Source of the DNA: Sorangium cellulosum
GTDB taxonomy: Bacteria; Myxococcota_A; Polyangia; Polyangiales; Polyangiaceae
Length of the DNA stretch: 64,000 bases
NCBI RefSeq assembly: GCF_002950945.1
Contig: NZ_CP012673.1
Span: forward strand, 3,286,001-3,350,000
Reading direction: 5' to 3'
The notes below the pieces were generated by a model that was not told the DNA's origin, searched no databases, and was given only the letters and a program-made list of their open reading frames with translations. This document shows, piece by piece, positions 18,142 through 26,010 of this stretch. Within the stretch, counting starts at the first letter, position 1; each line of letters starts with the position of its first letter. The translations under genes and the position numbers were made by a program.

Positions 18142-18918
18142 TCAAGGCGTCGGGAGCGCTGGCAGCGCCGCCATCCTCGACTGCCCGTTCAGGATGGGCA
18201 CCTGCCTCCCGTCCGTGGCCTGAGCCACCGCCGTGGCCACGGTCTCGTAAAGGACACCCACCTTGATCGTCGCGGGCTCCGCCGCGGTCGGCTGCAGCGC
18301 CCGGAGCAGGTGGTACGTGAAGACGCCGTGCCCCAGCCCCGGCTCCTCCATCGCCACCTGGTCCTCGTCTGCGGCGGTGATGATCAGCCGCCCGCTGCCG
18401 AGCGCGAGATCCTTGAGCGAGACCTTCCGCGGCTCGCTCCGGTACGTCTTCGCGGCGAGCGGCCCCTTGAACGTGCGCCCGCCGGCGCGGCCGCTGAAGC
18501 AGGCGTCGATGAACAGCACCACGAGCCGCGCGTCGCCGAGCCGATGCATCCAGCGCATGACGTCGATCTCCATGTCGACGCCCGTCGCGTAGATCCGCGG
18601 ATACTGGGTGTCGTGGAGGATGAGGTAGAGCGAGCGCTCGTCCTTCGAGGCGCGCATCTCCGGGCTCCCGTGGCACGCGAAGTAGAGCAGGACGACGTCC
18701 TCGGGGCCCACGGCGCGGGAGAGGTCCTCGCCGATGGCGACTTGCACGTTCTCGCGCGTCGCTTCCTCGTCGACGAGCAGGCGCACCGCGCGCTCCTCCG
18801 GCGCGACCCGCTGCTCGATCAGCCGGGCGAAGGCCTCGGCGTCCTGCCGAGCGCAGCTCAGGTTCAGAACCCTGGGATCAGCATACGTATTCACGCCGAC
18901 GGAGACGGCATGGAGCAT
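18142..18918 (-). CDS. caspase family C14 peptidase (metacaspase-like p20 domain)
   Basis: A 258-residue protein that is essentially one caspase p20-type domain. It starts VSVGVNTYADPRVLNLSCARQDA (first strand and following Asp-Ala turn typical of C14), has catalytic His83 in LLYFACHG and catalytic Cys140 in VLFIDACFSG, and ends with GVFTYHLLRAL, the usual last strand-helix. No signal peptide, so cytoplasmic. ATG 18918 has GGGAGG 8 nt upstream, which excludes the longer open frame. It is the first gene of the leftward run with the large lipoprotein, the caspase-like protein and the two-TM protein. CTGAC-type boxes and the GATCGTTCGATC block lie 139-280 bp upstream. Confidence 0.87.
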   Translation of the reverse strand: MLHAVSVGVNTYADPRVLNLSCARQDAEAFARLIEQRVAPEERAVRLLVDEEATRENVQVAIGEDLSRAVGPEDVVLLYFACHGSPEMRASKDERSLYLILHDTQYPRIYATGVDMEIDVMRWMHRLGDARLVVLFIDACFSGRAGGRTFKGPLAAKTYRSEPRKVSLKDLALGSGRLIITAADEDQVAMEEPGLGHGVFTYHLLRALQPTAAEPATIKVGVLYETVATAVAQATDGRQVPILNGQSRMAALPALPTP

Positions 18919-19056
18919 GAGGCACACCTCCCGGGCGGCGACTCGCCGCGACGTGCGCGGCTCTACCGAGCATCGCGCGTGCCACGAGGGCTCCCGCCGG
19001 GGAGCGCGCGGCGCCGCCTGACCCGTGGCGGTCCGCGTCAGGACGGGGCGCGGGAT

Positions 19057-19098
19057 GTGATCGTTTGATCCAACGCCAGATCGTTCGATCCATCCGCG
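19057..19098. repeat. GATCGTTCGATC-rich block, copy B
   Basis: 42 bp starting GTGATCGTTTGATCC and ending GATCGTTCGATCCATCCGCG; close match to 12753-12796. It lies 139-180 bp upstream of the C14 caspase ATG. Confidence 0.5.
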
Positions 19099-19149
19099 GA
19101 TGGGGGGCGGCCGCGCGCACGCCGGAGCGGCGCCTGCACGCGCCGATCC

Positions 19150-19197
19150 TTGACGCGTCAGCGACGACACGTCAGCAGCGCGGCGCTGACGTGTCGA
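19150..19197. promoter_or_regulatory. cluster of three CTGAC-type boxes
   Basis: TTGACGCGTCAG (19150-19161), ACGACACGTCAG (19164-19175) and CTGACGTGTCGA (19186-19197). The second and third are 22 bp apart start to start, the spacing seen at 12623-12656. They lie 232-279 bp upstream of the C14 caspase start codon. Confidence 0.5.
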
Positions 19198-19335
19198 GCC
19201 GCCGGGCATCCCGCGTCGGCGCGGCAGGGGAGGGCTCGCGGCGCCGCGCCAGGCGACCCGGCCGCGCCGGCCGGCGCCGGGCCGGGGGAAGGCGCCTCCG
19301 CGCCGTCAGAGGGAAGGCGCCGCGCCTCCGCGCCG

Positions 19336-21132
19336 TCAGCTGAGCCGCAGCTCTCGCAGCCGCCGCCGCAGCGCCCGCTCCGACACCTCGAGCCGCTCGA
19401 CCATGCGCCCCACGTCTCCGCCGCACTCCTCGTGGCATCGGCGGATGTCCTCGGCGGTGAGATCCCGCGCTGTCCGGAACCCCGGGTAGCGCTGGAGCAG
19501 CAGGTACAGCGACGGCCGCGTGATGTGGAGTCGCGCCGCGGCGGCCGCCAGGTCCCACCGGCTCGCGCGGAGCGCCTCGGCGACCTCCGCCTCCGGCACG
19601 TCGGCCGGCTTGCGCCACGGCGCAGCCGCCGGCGGCGGGGCTCGCCGCGCGGGCCCACGCGCGTCCGGCTCGCTGGGCAGCGCCACCTCCCCGCCGGGCC
19701 CCGCCGGCTCCAGGCGGGAAGCCGCGATGTCCCGGCGGGACGACGGCGCCTCCTCGCCGGCCGGCGCGATCTCCGGCGCTGGCGGCGCGATCTCCGGCGC
19801 GGCCGGCGCGGGCGGCGCCTCGGCCGGCGCGGGCGGCGCCTCGGCCGGCGCGGCCTCCCGGAGCAGCCGCTCCACCGCGGGGCCCACCGCGAGGCGCTCC
19901 TGGCCGCGGCTGCCGATGACGAGTTGCCGCACCACGTTGCGCAGCTGACGGATGTTGCCGGGCCAGTTGTGATCGGCGAGCCGGGCCACGACCGGCGCCG
20001 GCAGCCAGGGCGCTTCCGCCGGCGCCGGCGGCTCCAGCCGGTGCGCCTCGCCGATGCGCTCGAGCTCCTCGCGGAAGAACCGCACCAGCAGGCGCCCGAT
20101 GTCGTCGCGGCGCTCGCGCAGCGGGGGGATCCAGAGCTCGTACGACGACAGCCGGTTCAGGAGCGGCGCGCGGAAGGTGCCGTTCGCCACCTTCGCCTCC
20201 AGGTCCGCGTCCGTCGCCGCGATCACGCGGACGTTCACCTTGCGCTCCATCTGGGCGCCCACGGGCTGGATCTCCCCGGTCTCGAGCGCGCGCAGGAGCG
20301 CCGCCTGGAGCTCTGCCGGCGCCTCGCCCACCTCATCGAGGAACAACGTCCCGCCGTGGGCGCGCTCGAAGTAGCCCACCTTGCGGCGGTCGGCGCCCGT
20401 GTAGGCGCCCCGCTCGGCCCCGAAGAGCTCGGCGATCGCCAGGCCCGGGGCGACGGCGCCGAGGTTCACCGCGACGAACGGCTGGCTCCGGCGGAGGCTC
20501 GCCCGGTGGACGGCGCGCGCCACGAGCTCCTTGCCGACCCCGCTCTCGCCCCGGAGCAGCACGGGCAGGTCCAGATCGGCCACGCTCCGGACATCCCAGA
20601 GCACCCGCCGGAGCCCGTCGCTCTCGCCCACGAACTCCCGCGCGTCGTCGTCCTCCTCGCGCGCCGTCTCCTCGGGCAGCGCGTGGAGCCCGCCCGTGCG
20701 GTGGAGCAGCAGCACGACGCGGCGGGAGAGCTCCAGCACCACGCCCCGTCTCACCTGCGCCGCGGAGAAGACGGCGCTCTCGCGGACGCGCCGGCCTTGC
20801 ACGACGACCGCCGTGCCGCTGTCGCCGACCTCGAGCCGGATGCCGTCGCCGCCCGCGGCCGACAGGCGGAGCGGCCGCCGGCTCACGTGCCCGTCCTCGA
20901 GCGGCGACCCCGGCGCTCGCCCTCTCCCCGCGAACGTGGGCTCCACCCGCGACAGCAGCGCCGCCCCGCCCGCGGCGAGCTCGCCGAGCAGCGCGCGCTC
21001 GCCGACACGCTCGAGGCGAGGATGGCAGAGGATCGTGAGGGCCGGCGTCGCCGCGGCGAAGGCCACGGCGCTGGAGGTCCCCTGACCGCCCAGCGTGGTC
21101 TCCCCGAGGGCCGTCTTCGCACCCGCACCCAT
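19336..21132 (-). CDS. sigma-54-dependent transcriptional activator with FHA-like sensor domain
   Basis: A 598-residue enhancer-binding protein. Residues about 10-160 form an FHA-like beta domain (TLGG, SRRPLRL and GVVLELSRRVVLLLHR fit; signature residues are weak). The central AAA+ domain, about 170-400, has Walker A GESGVGKE, the sigma-54 contact loop as GAYTGA, Walker B GTLFLDEVGE and the arginine-finger region FRAPLLNRLS. A long Pro/Ala linker follows (repeats of EAPPAPA). The C-terminus has two helix-turn-helix-like segments, the first of Fis type (VAEALRASRWDLAAAAARLH). ATG 21132 follows TACCAT by 9 nt. It is divergent from a gene with a good -24/-12 promoter (21207), its probable target. 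Confidence 0.88.
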   Translation of the reverse strand: MGAGAKTALGETTLGGQGTSSAVAFAAATPALTILCHPRLERVGERALLGELAAGGAALLSRVEPTFAGRGRAPGSPLEDGHVSRRPLRLSAAGGDGIRLEVGDSGTAVVVQGRRVRESAVFSAAQVRRGVVLELSRRVVLLLHRTGGLHALPEETAREEDDDAREFVGESDGLRRVLWDVRSVADLDLPVLLRGESGVGKELVARAVHRASLRRSQPFVAVNLGAVAPGLAIAELFGAERGAYTGADRRKVGYFERAHGGTLFLDEVGEAPAELQAALLRALETGEIQPVGAQMERKVNVRVIAATDADLEAKVANGTFRAPLLNRLSSYELWIPPLRERRDDIGRLLVRFFREELERIGEAHRLEPPAPAEAPWLPAPVVARLADHNWPGNIRQLRNVVRQLVIGSRGQERLAVGPAVERLLREAAPAEAPPAPAEAPPAPAAPEIAPPAPEIAPAGEEAPSSRRDIAASRLEPAGPGGEVALPSEPDARGPARRAPPPAAAPWRKPADVPEAEVAEALRASRWDLAAAAARLHITRPSLYLLLQRYPGFRTARDLTAEDIRRCHEECGGDVGRMVERLEVSERALRRRLRELRLS

Positions 21133-21206
21133 GTGTGCCCCATGGTAGGCGCCGGCGCGCGGCGGGTGCAAGGCGGCCCGGTCCGGCGCTCCGCGCCCTC
21201 TCCCCA

Positions 21207-21222
21207 TGGCACATGGGTTGCT
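21207..21222 (+). promoter_or_regulatory. sigma-54 -24/-12 promoter
   Basis: TGGCAC, five bases, TTGCT: the full consensus with GG at 21208-21209 and GC at 21220-21221. It reads towards the gene at 21360 and would give a leader of about 125 nt. It lies 75 bp from the start of the divergent sigma-54 activator gene. Confidence 0.75.
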
Positions 21223-21359
21223 CTTGTCTCGGGCCGAGGGGCCGACGCCGGCCGTTCGGGGAGCGCCGGGGCCATCCGGCGTCGAGGCGCTTGATCGCGC
21301 CGAGGGTCTCCTCGTGTGCTTGGTGCGTCGCGCCGCTGTTCTACCGGAGGAGAAGCAGG

Positions 21360-22007
21360 ATGCTCAAAGGTCAGCTTGCGCTGGGTGCCGTCCAGATCGT
21401 CAACACGGGCTCTGAAGAGGTGATCGGATATGCGTACACGGTCGAGAACGGCCTGGGCCAGCTCCAGCGCTGGCTGCTTTACCGGGATCCGCAGAACGCG
21501 TTCGTCGTGCGTCCACCGCCGCCGTCGATGGAGGGCTGGTCGCTCGCGGACTGGCAGGCTGGTGTGAAGGGCCTGTGGCGGCCCGGCTCCTATTACGTCT
21601 GGGCGCAGGCCGATCTGTACCGTCATGGCGGGACCTACCAGGGCGTGACGTGGACCCGGCTCCCCTCTGCCTCCAAGCTGCCGCCGCCGACCTACTACCC
21701 GAGCGCGCCGCGCCAGCTCGATCCGGACGGGCGGATCATCGAGGTGCGCCAGTCCCTGAAGGCGCTCGGGCTCGCGTTCTCGATCCGCGGCCTCACGGAT
21801 GCGTCCAGCGTCGAGTACTGGCTGCTCCCCGAGGCCTACCAGCCGGCGGGCCGCGCTGCGCCGGCGACGATCTCGGTCGGGGCCCGCCAGGCGAGCTCGC
21901 TCGCGGCGTTCATCGACGTGGCCAACCAGAGCTGGGCTCCGGGGTGCACGTTCGCGATCACCGGGTGCGTCAACCACCATCAGGACGCGCCGCCGGCCCG
22001 GCCCTGA
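21360..22007 (+). CDS. hypothetical protein, probable sigma-54-controlled target
   Basis: A 215-residue protein. ATG 21360 has GGAGGAG 8 nt upstream. There is no signal peptide; it opens MLKGQLALGAVQIVNTGSEE. The sequence looks like two related beta-rich halves: IGYAYTVENGLGQLQRWLLY near residue 22 and LAFSIRGLTDASSVEYWLLP near residue 138 have the same pattern of strand, Gly turn and aromatic end, so an internal duplication is likely. Each half also has a Pro-rich stretch (VVRPPPPSMEGW; SKLPPPTYYPSAPRQLDP). I recognise no family. The sigma-54 promoter and the adjacent divergent activator suggest conditional expression. Confidence 0.65.
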   Translation: MLKGQLALGAVQIVNTGSEEVIGYAYTVENGLGQLQRWLLYRDPQNAFVVRPPPPSMEGWSLADWQAGVKGLWRPGSYYVWAQADLYRHGGTYQGVTWTRLPSASKLPPPTYYPSAPRQLDPDGRIIEVRQSLKALGLAFSIRGLTDASSVEYWLLPEAYQPAGRAAPATISVGARQASSLAAFIDVANQSWAPGCTFAITGCVNHHQDAPPARP

Positions 22008-22101
22008 GCGCGCGCGGCCTGGCGTGGCGCGCGGCCTGGCGTGCGCTCCGCGCTGAACGCGCGTTGCGAAGCGCTCCGGCGGCGGAGTACCCTCGCGGGT
22101 C

Positions 22102-25100
22102 GTGCCCGGCTCCGACGCGGATCTCACGCTTCGCAGCGCCACGTTGCCCGTCGAGGTCGACCGTGACGAAGCCGAGCCCGGCGCGGGCGAGGCGCGCCCC
22201 CGCGGCGACGGCGCCGGCGCGACCACGGCGGAGCGGCGCGACGGGGCCGACGCCGACGCGGGGAGCGGCGCCGCGCCGGGGCAGGTGATCGCGCGGCGTT
22301 ACCGGCTCGTCGAGCCCCTCGGCGCGGGGGCGCACGGCGAGGTGTGGACCGCCGAGGACCTCGTGCTCGGCCGGCTCGTGGCGCTGAAGTGGCTGCGCCG
22401 CAGCGCCGGCGCGATCTCGGCGCGTGTGCGCCGCGAGGTCGCCGCGCTGCGCATGTTGCGGGTGCCGGGCGTCGTGCAGCTGGTCGACGAGGGGGTGGAG
22501 GGCGACCGCGCCTTCCTCGTCATGGAGCGCGTGGAGGGCACGCCGTTCCCGGGAGGGGTCGCCCCGGACGCGGCGCCCCCGTCGCGCCGCGCCTGGGCGG
22601 ACGTCGCGGCGCCCGCGCTCGCGCTGTTCGAGGTCCTCGCGCGCGTGCACGCCGCGGGCATCGTTCACCGCGACCTCAAGCCGGACAACGTGCTCGTCGA
22701 CGCCGAGGGGCGCCCGACGGTGCTCGACTTCGGCATCTCGCTCTGGAGCGCGCCCGGCGCGCGGCTCACCGAGGCCGGCCAGGTCCTCGGCACGCCGCTC
22801 TACCTCGCCCCCGAGCAGCTCGTGGGCGCGGCCGTGGACGGGCGCGCCGATCTGTACGCCGCCGGGATGATGCTCTACCGGGCGCTCACCGGTCGCGTGC
22901 CCCACGAGGCCGACGACGTGAGGGCCCTCTTGCGCGCGCGGCTGTCGTGGCCGGCGGTGCCCATCCAGGAGGTCGATCCCGGCATCCCGGCGCCGCTCGC
23001 GGAGGTCATCAACCGGCTCCTGGCCCGGCGCCCGGAGGATCGGTTCCGCTCCGCGGCCGAGGTGTTGATCGCGCTCCGGGGCGGGAAGGTGCCGCGCCGC
23101 CATGGCCCGGAGCTGCCTCGCCTCGGCGGTCCCGCGCCGCTCCGGGCGGTCGTCGAGGCGGCGCGCGCCCGGCGTCCGGTCGACGTCGTGGGTCCGCCGG
23201 GGGCGGGCCGCTCGCGTTGCCTGCGCGACGCCGGCGAGGCGCTGGAGCAGGCGGGGCTGCGCGTGGTGTGGCTGCTTTCGTCCCGCGCGCCGCTGGGCAG
23301 CCTGCACGCGCTGCTCGGCGCCATGGACGAACAGAGCGCGCGCCGGCTGGAGGACGTCACCGCCTGGGCCGCGGGGCAGCTCCGGCAGGCGCTCGACGAC
23401 GGCGTCGTGATCGTCGCTGACGACGCCGACCGGCTCGACCCCTGGTCGGCCGCGATCCTGGAGCGCTGTCGCGCCGGCGGGGGCGCGCTCGTCCGGTCCT
23501 TCTCCGGCGCGGCGGCAGGCGCTGCGCGCGTGGACGTGGTCGCGCTCGGGCCGCTCGACGAGGCGGCGCTGCGGCCGCTGTTCGCGGGGCCGGACCGGCT
23601 CTTCCACCTGCGCGAGGACGCCGCGCGCACGTTGTGGGAGCGGACCGAGGGGTTCCCTGCGCGGGTGGAGGCGGAGCTGACGCTCTGGCTCCGGCTCGGG
23701 CTCGCGCGCTGGGACGGCGCGACGCTCGCCGTGGAGCGCGAGGCGCTCGACCCGTTGCGGGCGGGGCTCCGGGAGACGACGCCCGCCGCCGAGGGGCAGG
23801 TGCTGGAGGAGGAGCCGCACCTCGGGGAGCTCCTGCGGTGGCTGGCCGTCGCCGGGCACCAGCTCGATCTCGAGCAGCTCGCGGCGGCGATGGAGCGGCC
23901 GCTCTGGAAGGTCGAGGCGGAGTGCGAGGAGCTGGTGCGCCGCGGGGTGGCGCGGCGCCTGTCCGGCGATCGTGTGGAGCCGCTCGGCCAGGTCGACGTC
24001 ACGTGGCCGGTGGCGCGCCGGATCAAGGCGCACCGCGCGATCGCGGGGGTGCTGCGCCCCGGGCAGGAGGGGCGCCTGTTCCACCTCCTGGCGGCGGACG
24101 AGGAGCTCTCGGCGGCGCGCGAGGCGATCGAGGTCGCGCGGGTCCGCGCGTCGGCCGGGATGCTGGGCCAGGCGGCGGCCGCGCTCGGCGAGGCGCTGCT
24201 CGTCGCGCGCCGGCAGGCCGGGGAGGCTTCGCTGGGCGCCGAGCTCGGGATCCTGTCGGCGTGGGTGAAGATCGCCTTCGCGGAGGGGACGCCGCGCGCG
24301 ATGGACCGGGTGCTCTACGAGCTGTCGCGCGCCGCGGCGCGGGGTCCGGAGGTGGTGCGCCTCGAGCTCCTGGTGCAGGCGGCGCTTTCCGGGATGGGTC
24401 CGCGCGGGGAGCTCGCGCGCGAGCTTGCGGACGGCATCGCGCCGTTCGAGGACGCGGAGCTGGAGCGGCGGCGGCACGGGGTGAGGATCGCGGCCGCGGC
24501 GCGGCGGGCCTCTCCGTTGATGCTGGGCCAGGCGCTGGTGGAGGTCGACGCGTGGGCCGAGCGCGACGAGCACCCGATGGCGCGGCTTTGCCTGGTCGAG
24601 GGCCGCGCGCGGCTCCGTTACGTCGAGGGTCGCTTCGACGAGGCGGCGGCGCTGCACGTGGAGGCGGCCGCGTCGGAGCCGTGGCAGACGGGCCGGATCG
24701 CGGCGATGTTGAGCTCCGCGTCGGCGCTCTTGGAGGCGTTCCGCCACCGCGAGGCGGCCGCGCGGGCGGAGGCGGCGCGGGACCTCGCGGCGCGCTGCCG
24801 GAACCCCTACTGGGAGGGGCGCGCCGAGTGGCTGTTGCGGTCCGCGCTGTACCGCATGGGCGAGACGGGGGATCCGGACCTCGAGCTGGTCGAGGCGACC
24901 GTACGTGTGGGTGTGCCGCAGCTCGAGGCGCTCGTGTGCCTGACCGAGGCGGCGGTGGCGTACCGGGCGGAGCAGGCGGCGGTCGCCGCGGATCTGGCGG
25001 GGCGGGCGGCGGGGTTATGGCGGGGGATGGACCGCGCGTCGGGGGCGCTGCTCTCGCGGTGCCTCGCGCTGGCGGCGGGGGTACGGGCGGACGAGGGCGA

Positions 25101-25380
25101 GGTGGAGGAGCTCGCCGAGGCGGCGAGGGCGTGCCGGGTGCCGGGGATCGGGCTGCAGGCGCTGGGTCTGCTCGGGCGGGCGGCGCCGGAGGCGCGGGGC
25201 GGGCTCCGGGGGGGCGCTCGGCGCGCTGGCGGAGGGGATCCCGCGGGAGCGGTGGGACGAGCGGATGGATGTGTTGTCGGCCGCGGAGGCGTTCGAGGGG
25301 GCGGGAGGGGAGGGGACGACGTAGCGGGGGCCGCGGCGGCCTGCCGATGGCGCGGGGGAGCCGGTGGGGGAAGGGGCTGA
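22102..25380 (+). CDS. Ser/Thr protein kinase fused to NTPase and TPR-like region; frameshifted near the 3' end
   Basis: As read, 1092 residues from GTG 22102 (TACCCT 8 nt upstream). Residues 1-60 are disordered; the kinase domain at about 66-320 has all key motifs: GAGAHGEVW glycine loop, Lys in VALKWLRR, HRDLKPDN catalytic loop, LDFGIS, GTPLYLAPEQ. It should be active. A P-loop NTPase of the STAND/AAA kind follows at about 345-560 (VVGPPGAGRS, VIVADDADRLD), then Ala/Glu/Arg-rich helical repeats of TPR type. After a run of seven G at 25208-25214 the protein becomes Gly/Arg low complexity. Skipping one G restores a natural end (ALGALAEGIPRERWDERMDV) that stops at 25324. So the true gene probably ends at 25324, with a sequencing error or a real slippage site. 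Confidence 0.82.
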   Translation: MPGSDADLTLRSATLPVEVDRDEAEPGAGEARPRGDGAGATTAERRDGADADAGSGAAPGQVIARRYRLVEPLGAGAHGEVWTAEDLVLGRLVALKWLRRSAGAISARVRREVAALRMLRVPGVVQLVDEGVEGDRAFLVMERVEGTPFPGGVAPDAAPPSRRAWADVAAPALALFEVLARVHAAGIVHRDLKPDNVLVDAEGRPTVLDFGISLWSAPGARLTEAGQVLGTPLYLAPEQLVGAAVDGRADLYAAGMMLYRALTGRVPHEADDVRALLRARLSWPAVPIQEVDPGIPAPLAEVINRLLARRPEDRFRSAAEVLIALRGGKVPRRHGPELPRLGGPAPLRAVVEAARARRPVDVVGPPGAGRSRCLRDAGEALEQAGLRVVWLLSSRAPLGSLHALLGAMDEQSARRLEDVTAWAAGQLRQALDDGVVIVADDADRLDPWSAAILERCRAGGGALVRSFSGAAAGAARVDVVALGPLDEAALRPLFAGPDRLFHLREDAARTLWERTEGFPARVEAELTLWLRLGLARWDGATLAVEREALDPLRAGLRETTPAAEGQVLEEEPHLGELLRWLAVAGHQLDLEQLAAAMERPLWKVEAECEELVRRGVARRLSGDRVEPLGQVDVTWPVARRIKAHRAIAGVLRPGQEGRLFHLLAADEELSAAREAIEVARVRASAGMLGQAAAALGEALLVARRQAGEASLGAELGILSAWVKIAFAEGTPRAMDRVLYELSRAAARGPEVVRLELLVQAALSGMGPRGELARELADGIAPFEDAELERRRHGVRIAAAARRASPLMLGQALVEVDAWAERDEHPMARLCLVEGRARLRYVEGRFDEAAALHVEAAASEPWQTGRIAAMLSSASALLEAFRHREAAARAEAARDLAARCRNPYWEGRAEWLLRSALYRMGETGDPDLELVEATVRVGVPQLEALVCLTEAAVAYRAEQAAVAADLAGRAAGLWRGMDRASGALLSRCLALAAGVRADEGEVEELAEAARACRVPGIGLQALGLLGRAAPEARGGLRGGARRAGGGDPAGAVGRADGCVVGRGGVRGGGRGGDDVAGAAAACRWRGGAGGGRG

Positions 25381-25425
25381 CGTGTCCATCCAGGGGAGGG
25401 GAGAGCGCCGCCGCTGACACGTCAG
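25377..25425. repeat. inverted CTGACGTGTC / GACACGTCAG repeat between convergent genes
   Basis: CTGACGTGTC at 25377-25386 and its exact reverse complement at 25416-25425, 29 nt apart. It is the same word as the boxes upstream of caspase genes, but here it lies between the end of the kinase gene and the end of the truncated Rpn gene. It may be a terminator-like stem or two more regulator sites. Confidence 0.4.
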
Positions 25426-25459
25426 GGCGCGGTGCGGTGGATTCCCTGGACGCAGGAGA

Positions 25460-25910
25460 TCACTCCGCGTCGGGCCCGAGCAACCAGGCGAGGAGGGCCT
25501 CGGTGTCCAGTTCGAACACCGCGGCAGCCGCCTGGGGATCGTCCAGCGAGCTCGCCCTGTTCGCCACGGCGGCTTGCTCTGCGGTGCTCAGCTCGCGGCG
25601 CAGGCGGCGCGCGAGCACGCCTCGCAGCATCGCCTCGGTTCCCTGCCTGCGGCCCTGCTCGAAGCCCTTCTTGAAACCCTGCTCGAAGCCCTGCTCGAAC
25701 ACCTCGCGTAGGGTCTCGCTCGCCAGGATCGACTGCTCATCCAGCTCCTGTACTCGCATCCTGATCTCCTTGCGCCAAGTGCCCCCCGAGGGGGCCAGCT
25801 CTGGCAGCACCTGCATCACGGCGTACAGCTCCGCGCGTTGCTCGTTGCGAGGCTCGCGGCGGCGGCGGAGCTCCTCGACCACCTGCCGTATCGAACCCTC
25901 CGTGACGTCA
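25460..25910 (-). pseudogene. truncated Rpn-type nuclease paralogue (C-terminal part only)
   Basis: From about 25910 down to the stop at 25460 the translation matches residues about 180-332 of the complete paralogue at 26011-27009 almost word for word (SIRQVVEELRRR, RAELYAVMQVL, QSILASETLREVFEQG, ALLAWLLGPDAE). The nuclease half is missing; upstream of 25910 the frame stays open to 26014 but with unrelated sequence. The short tandem repeat is EQGFEQGFKKGFEQG here. It is most simply a remnant after deletion in a tandem array. Confidence 0.65.
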
Positions 25911-26010
25911 GCGCTCCAGGCCTGGGGCCCAGGCTGAGCGCGGCGCGAGTCGGCGAGGCCTCGCGGTGGTGGCGGCGCAGCTCGGCGTCGCCGGCCGCTG
26001 GGGCACACGC

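Larger units (their letters stand above)
18919..19335. other. regulatory region upstream of the C14 caspase
   Basis: 417 bp without a gene between the caspase start and the stop of the sigma-54 regulator. It contains the GATCG block (19057-19098), three CTGAC-type boxes (19150-19197) and an imperfect direct repeat near 19287-19339 (GGAAGGCGCC ... CCGCGCCGTCAG, twice). Confidence 0.5.

Noticed and set aside
17963..18676. Longer N-terminus of the large lipoprotein
   Set aside because: It would overlap the C14 caspase gene in another frame; ATG 17962 has a GGAGGGG site and a signal peptide with lipobox.
25377..25425. The inverted CTGAC repeat as another caspase promoter box pair
   Set aside because: It lies between the 3' ends of two convergent genes with 37-bp spacing, unlike the promoter pairs; a terminator-like role is equally possible.
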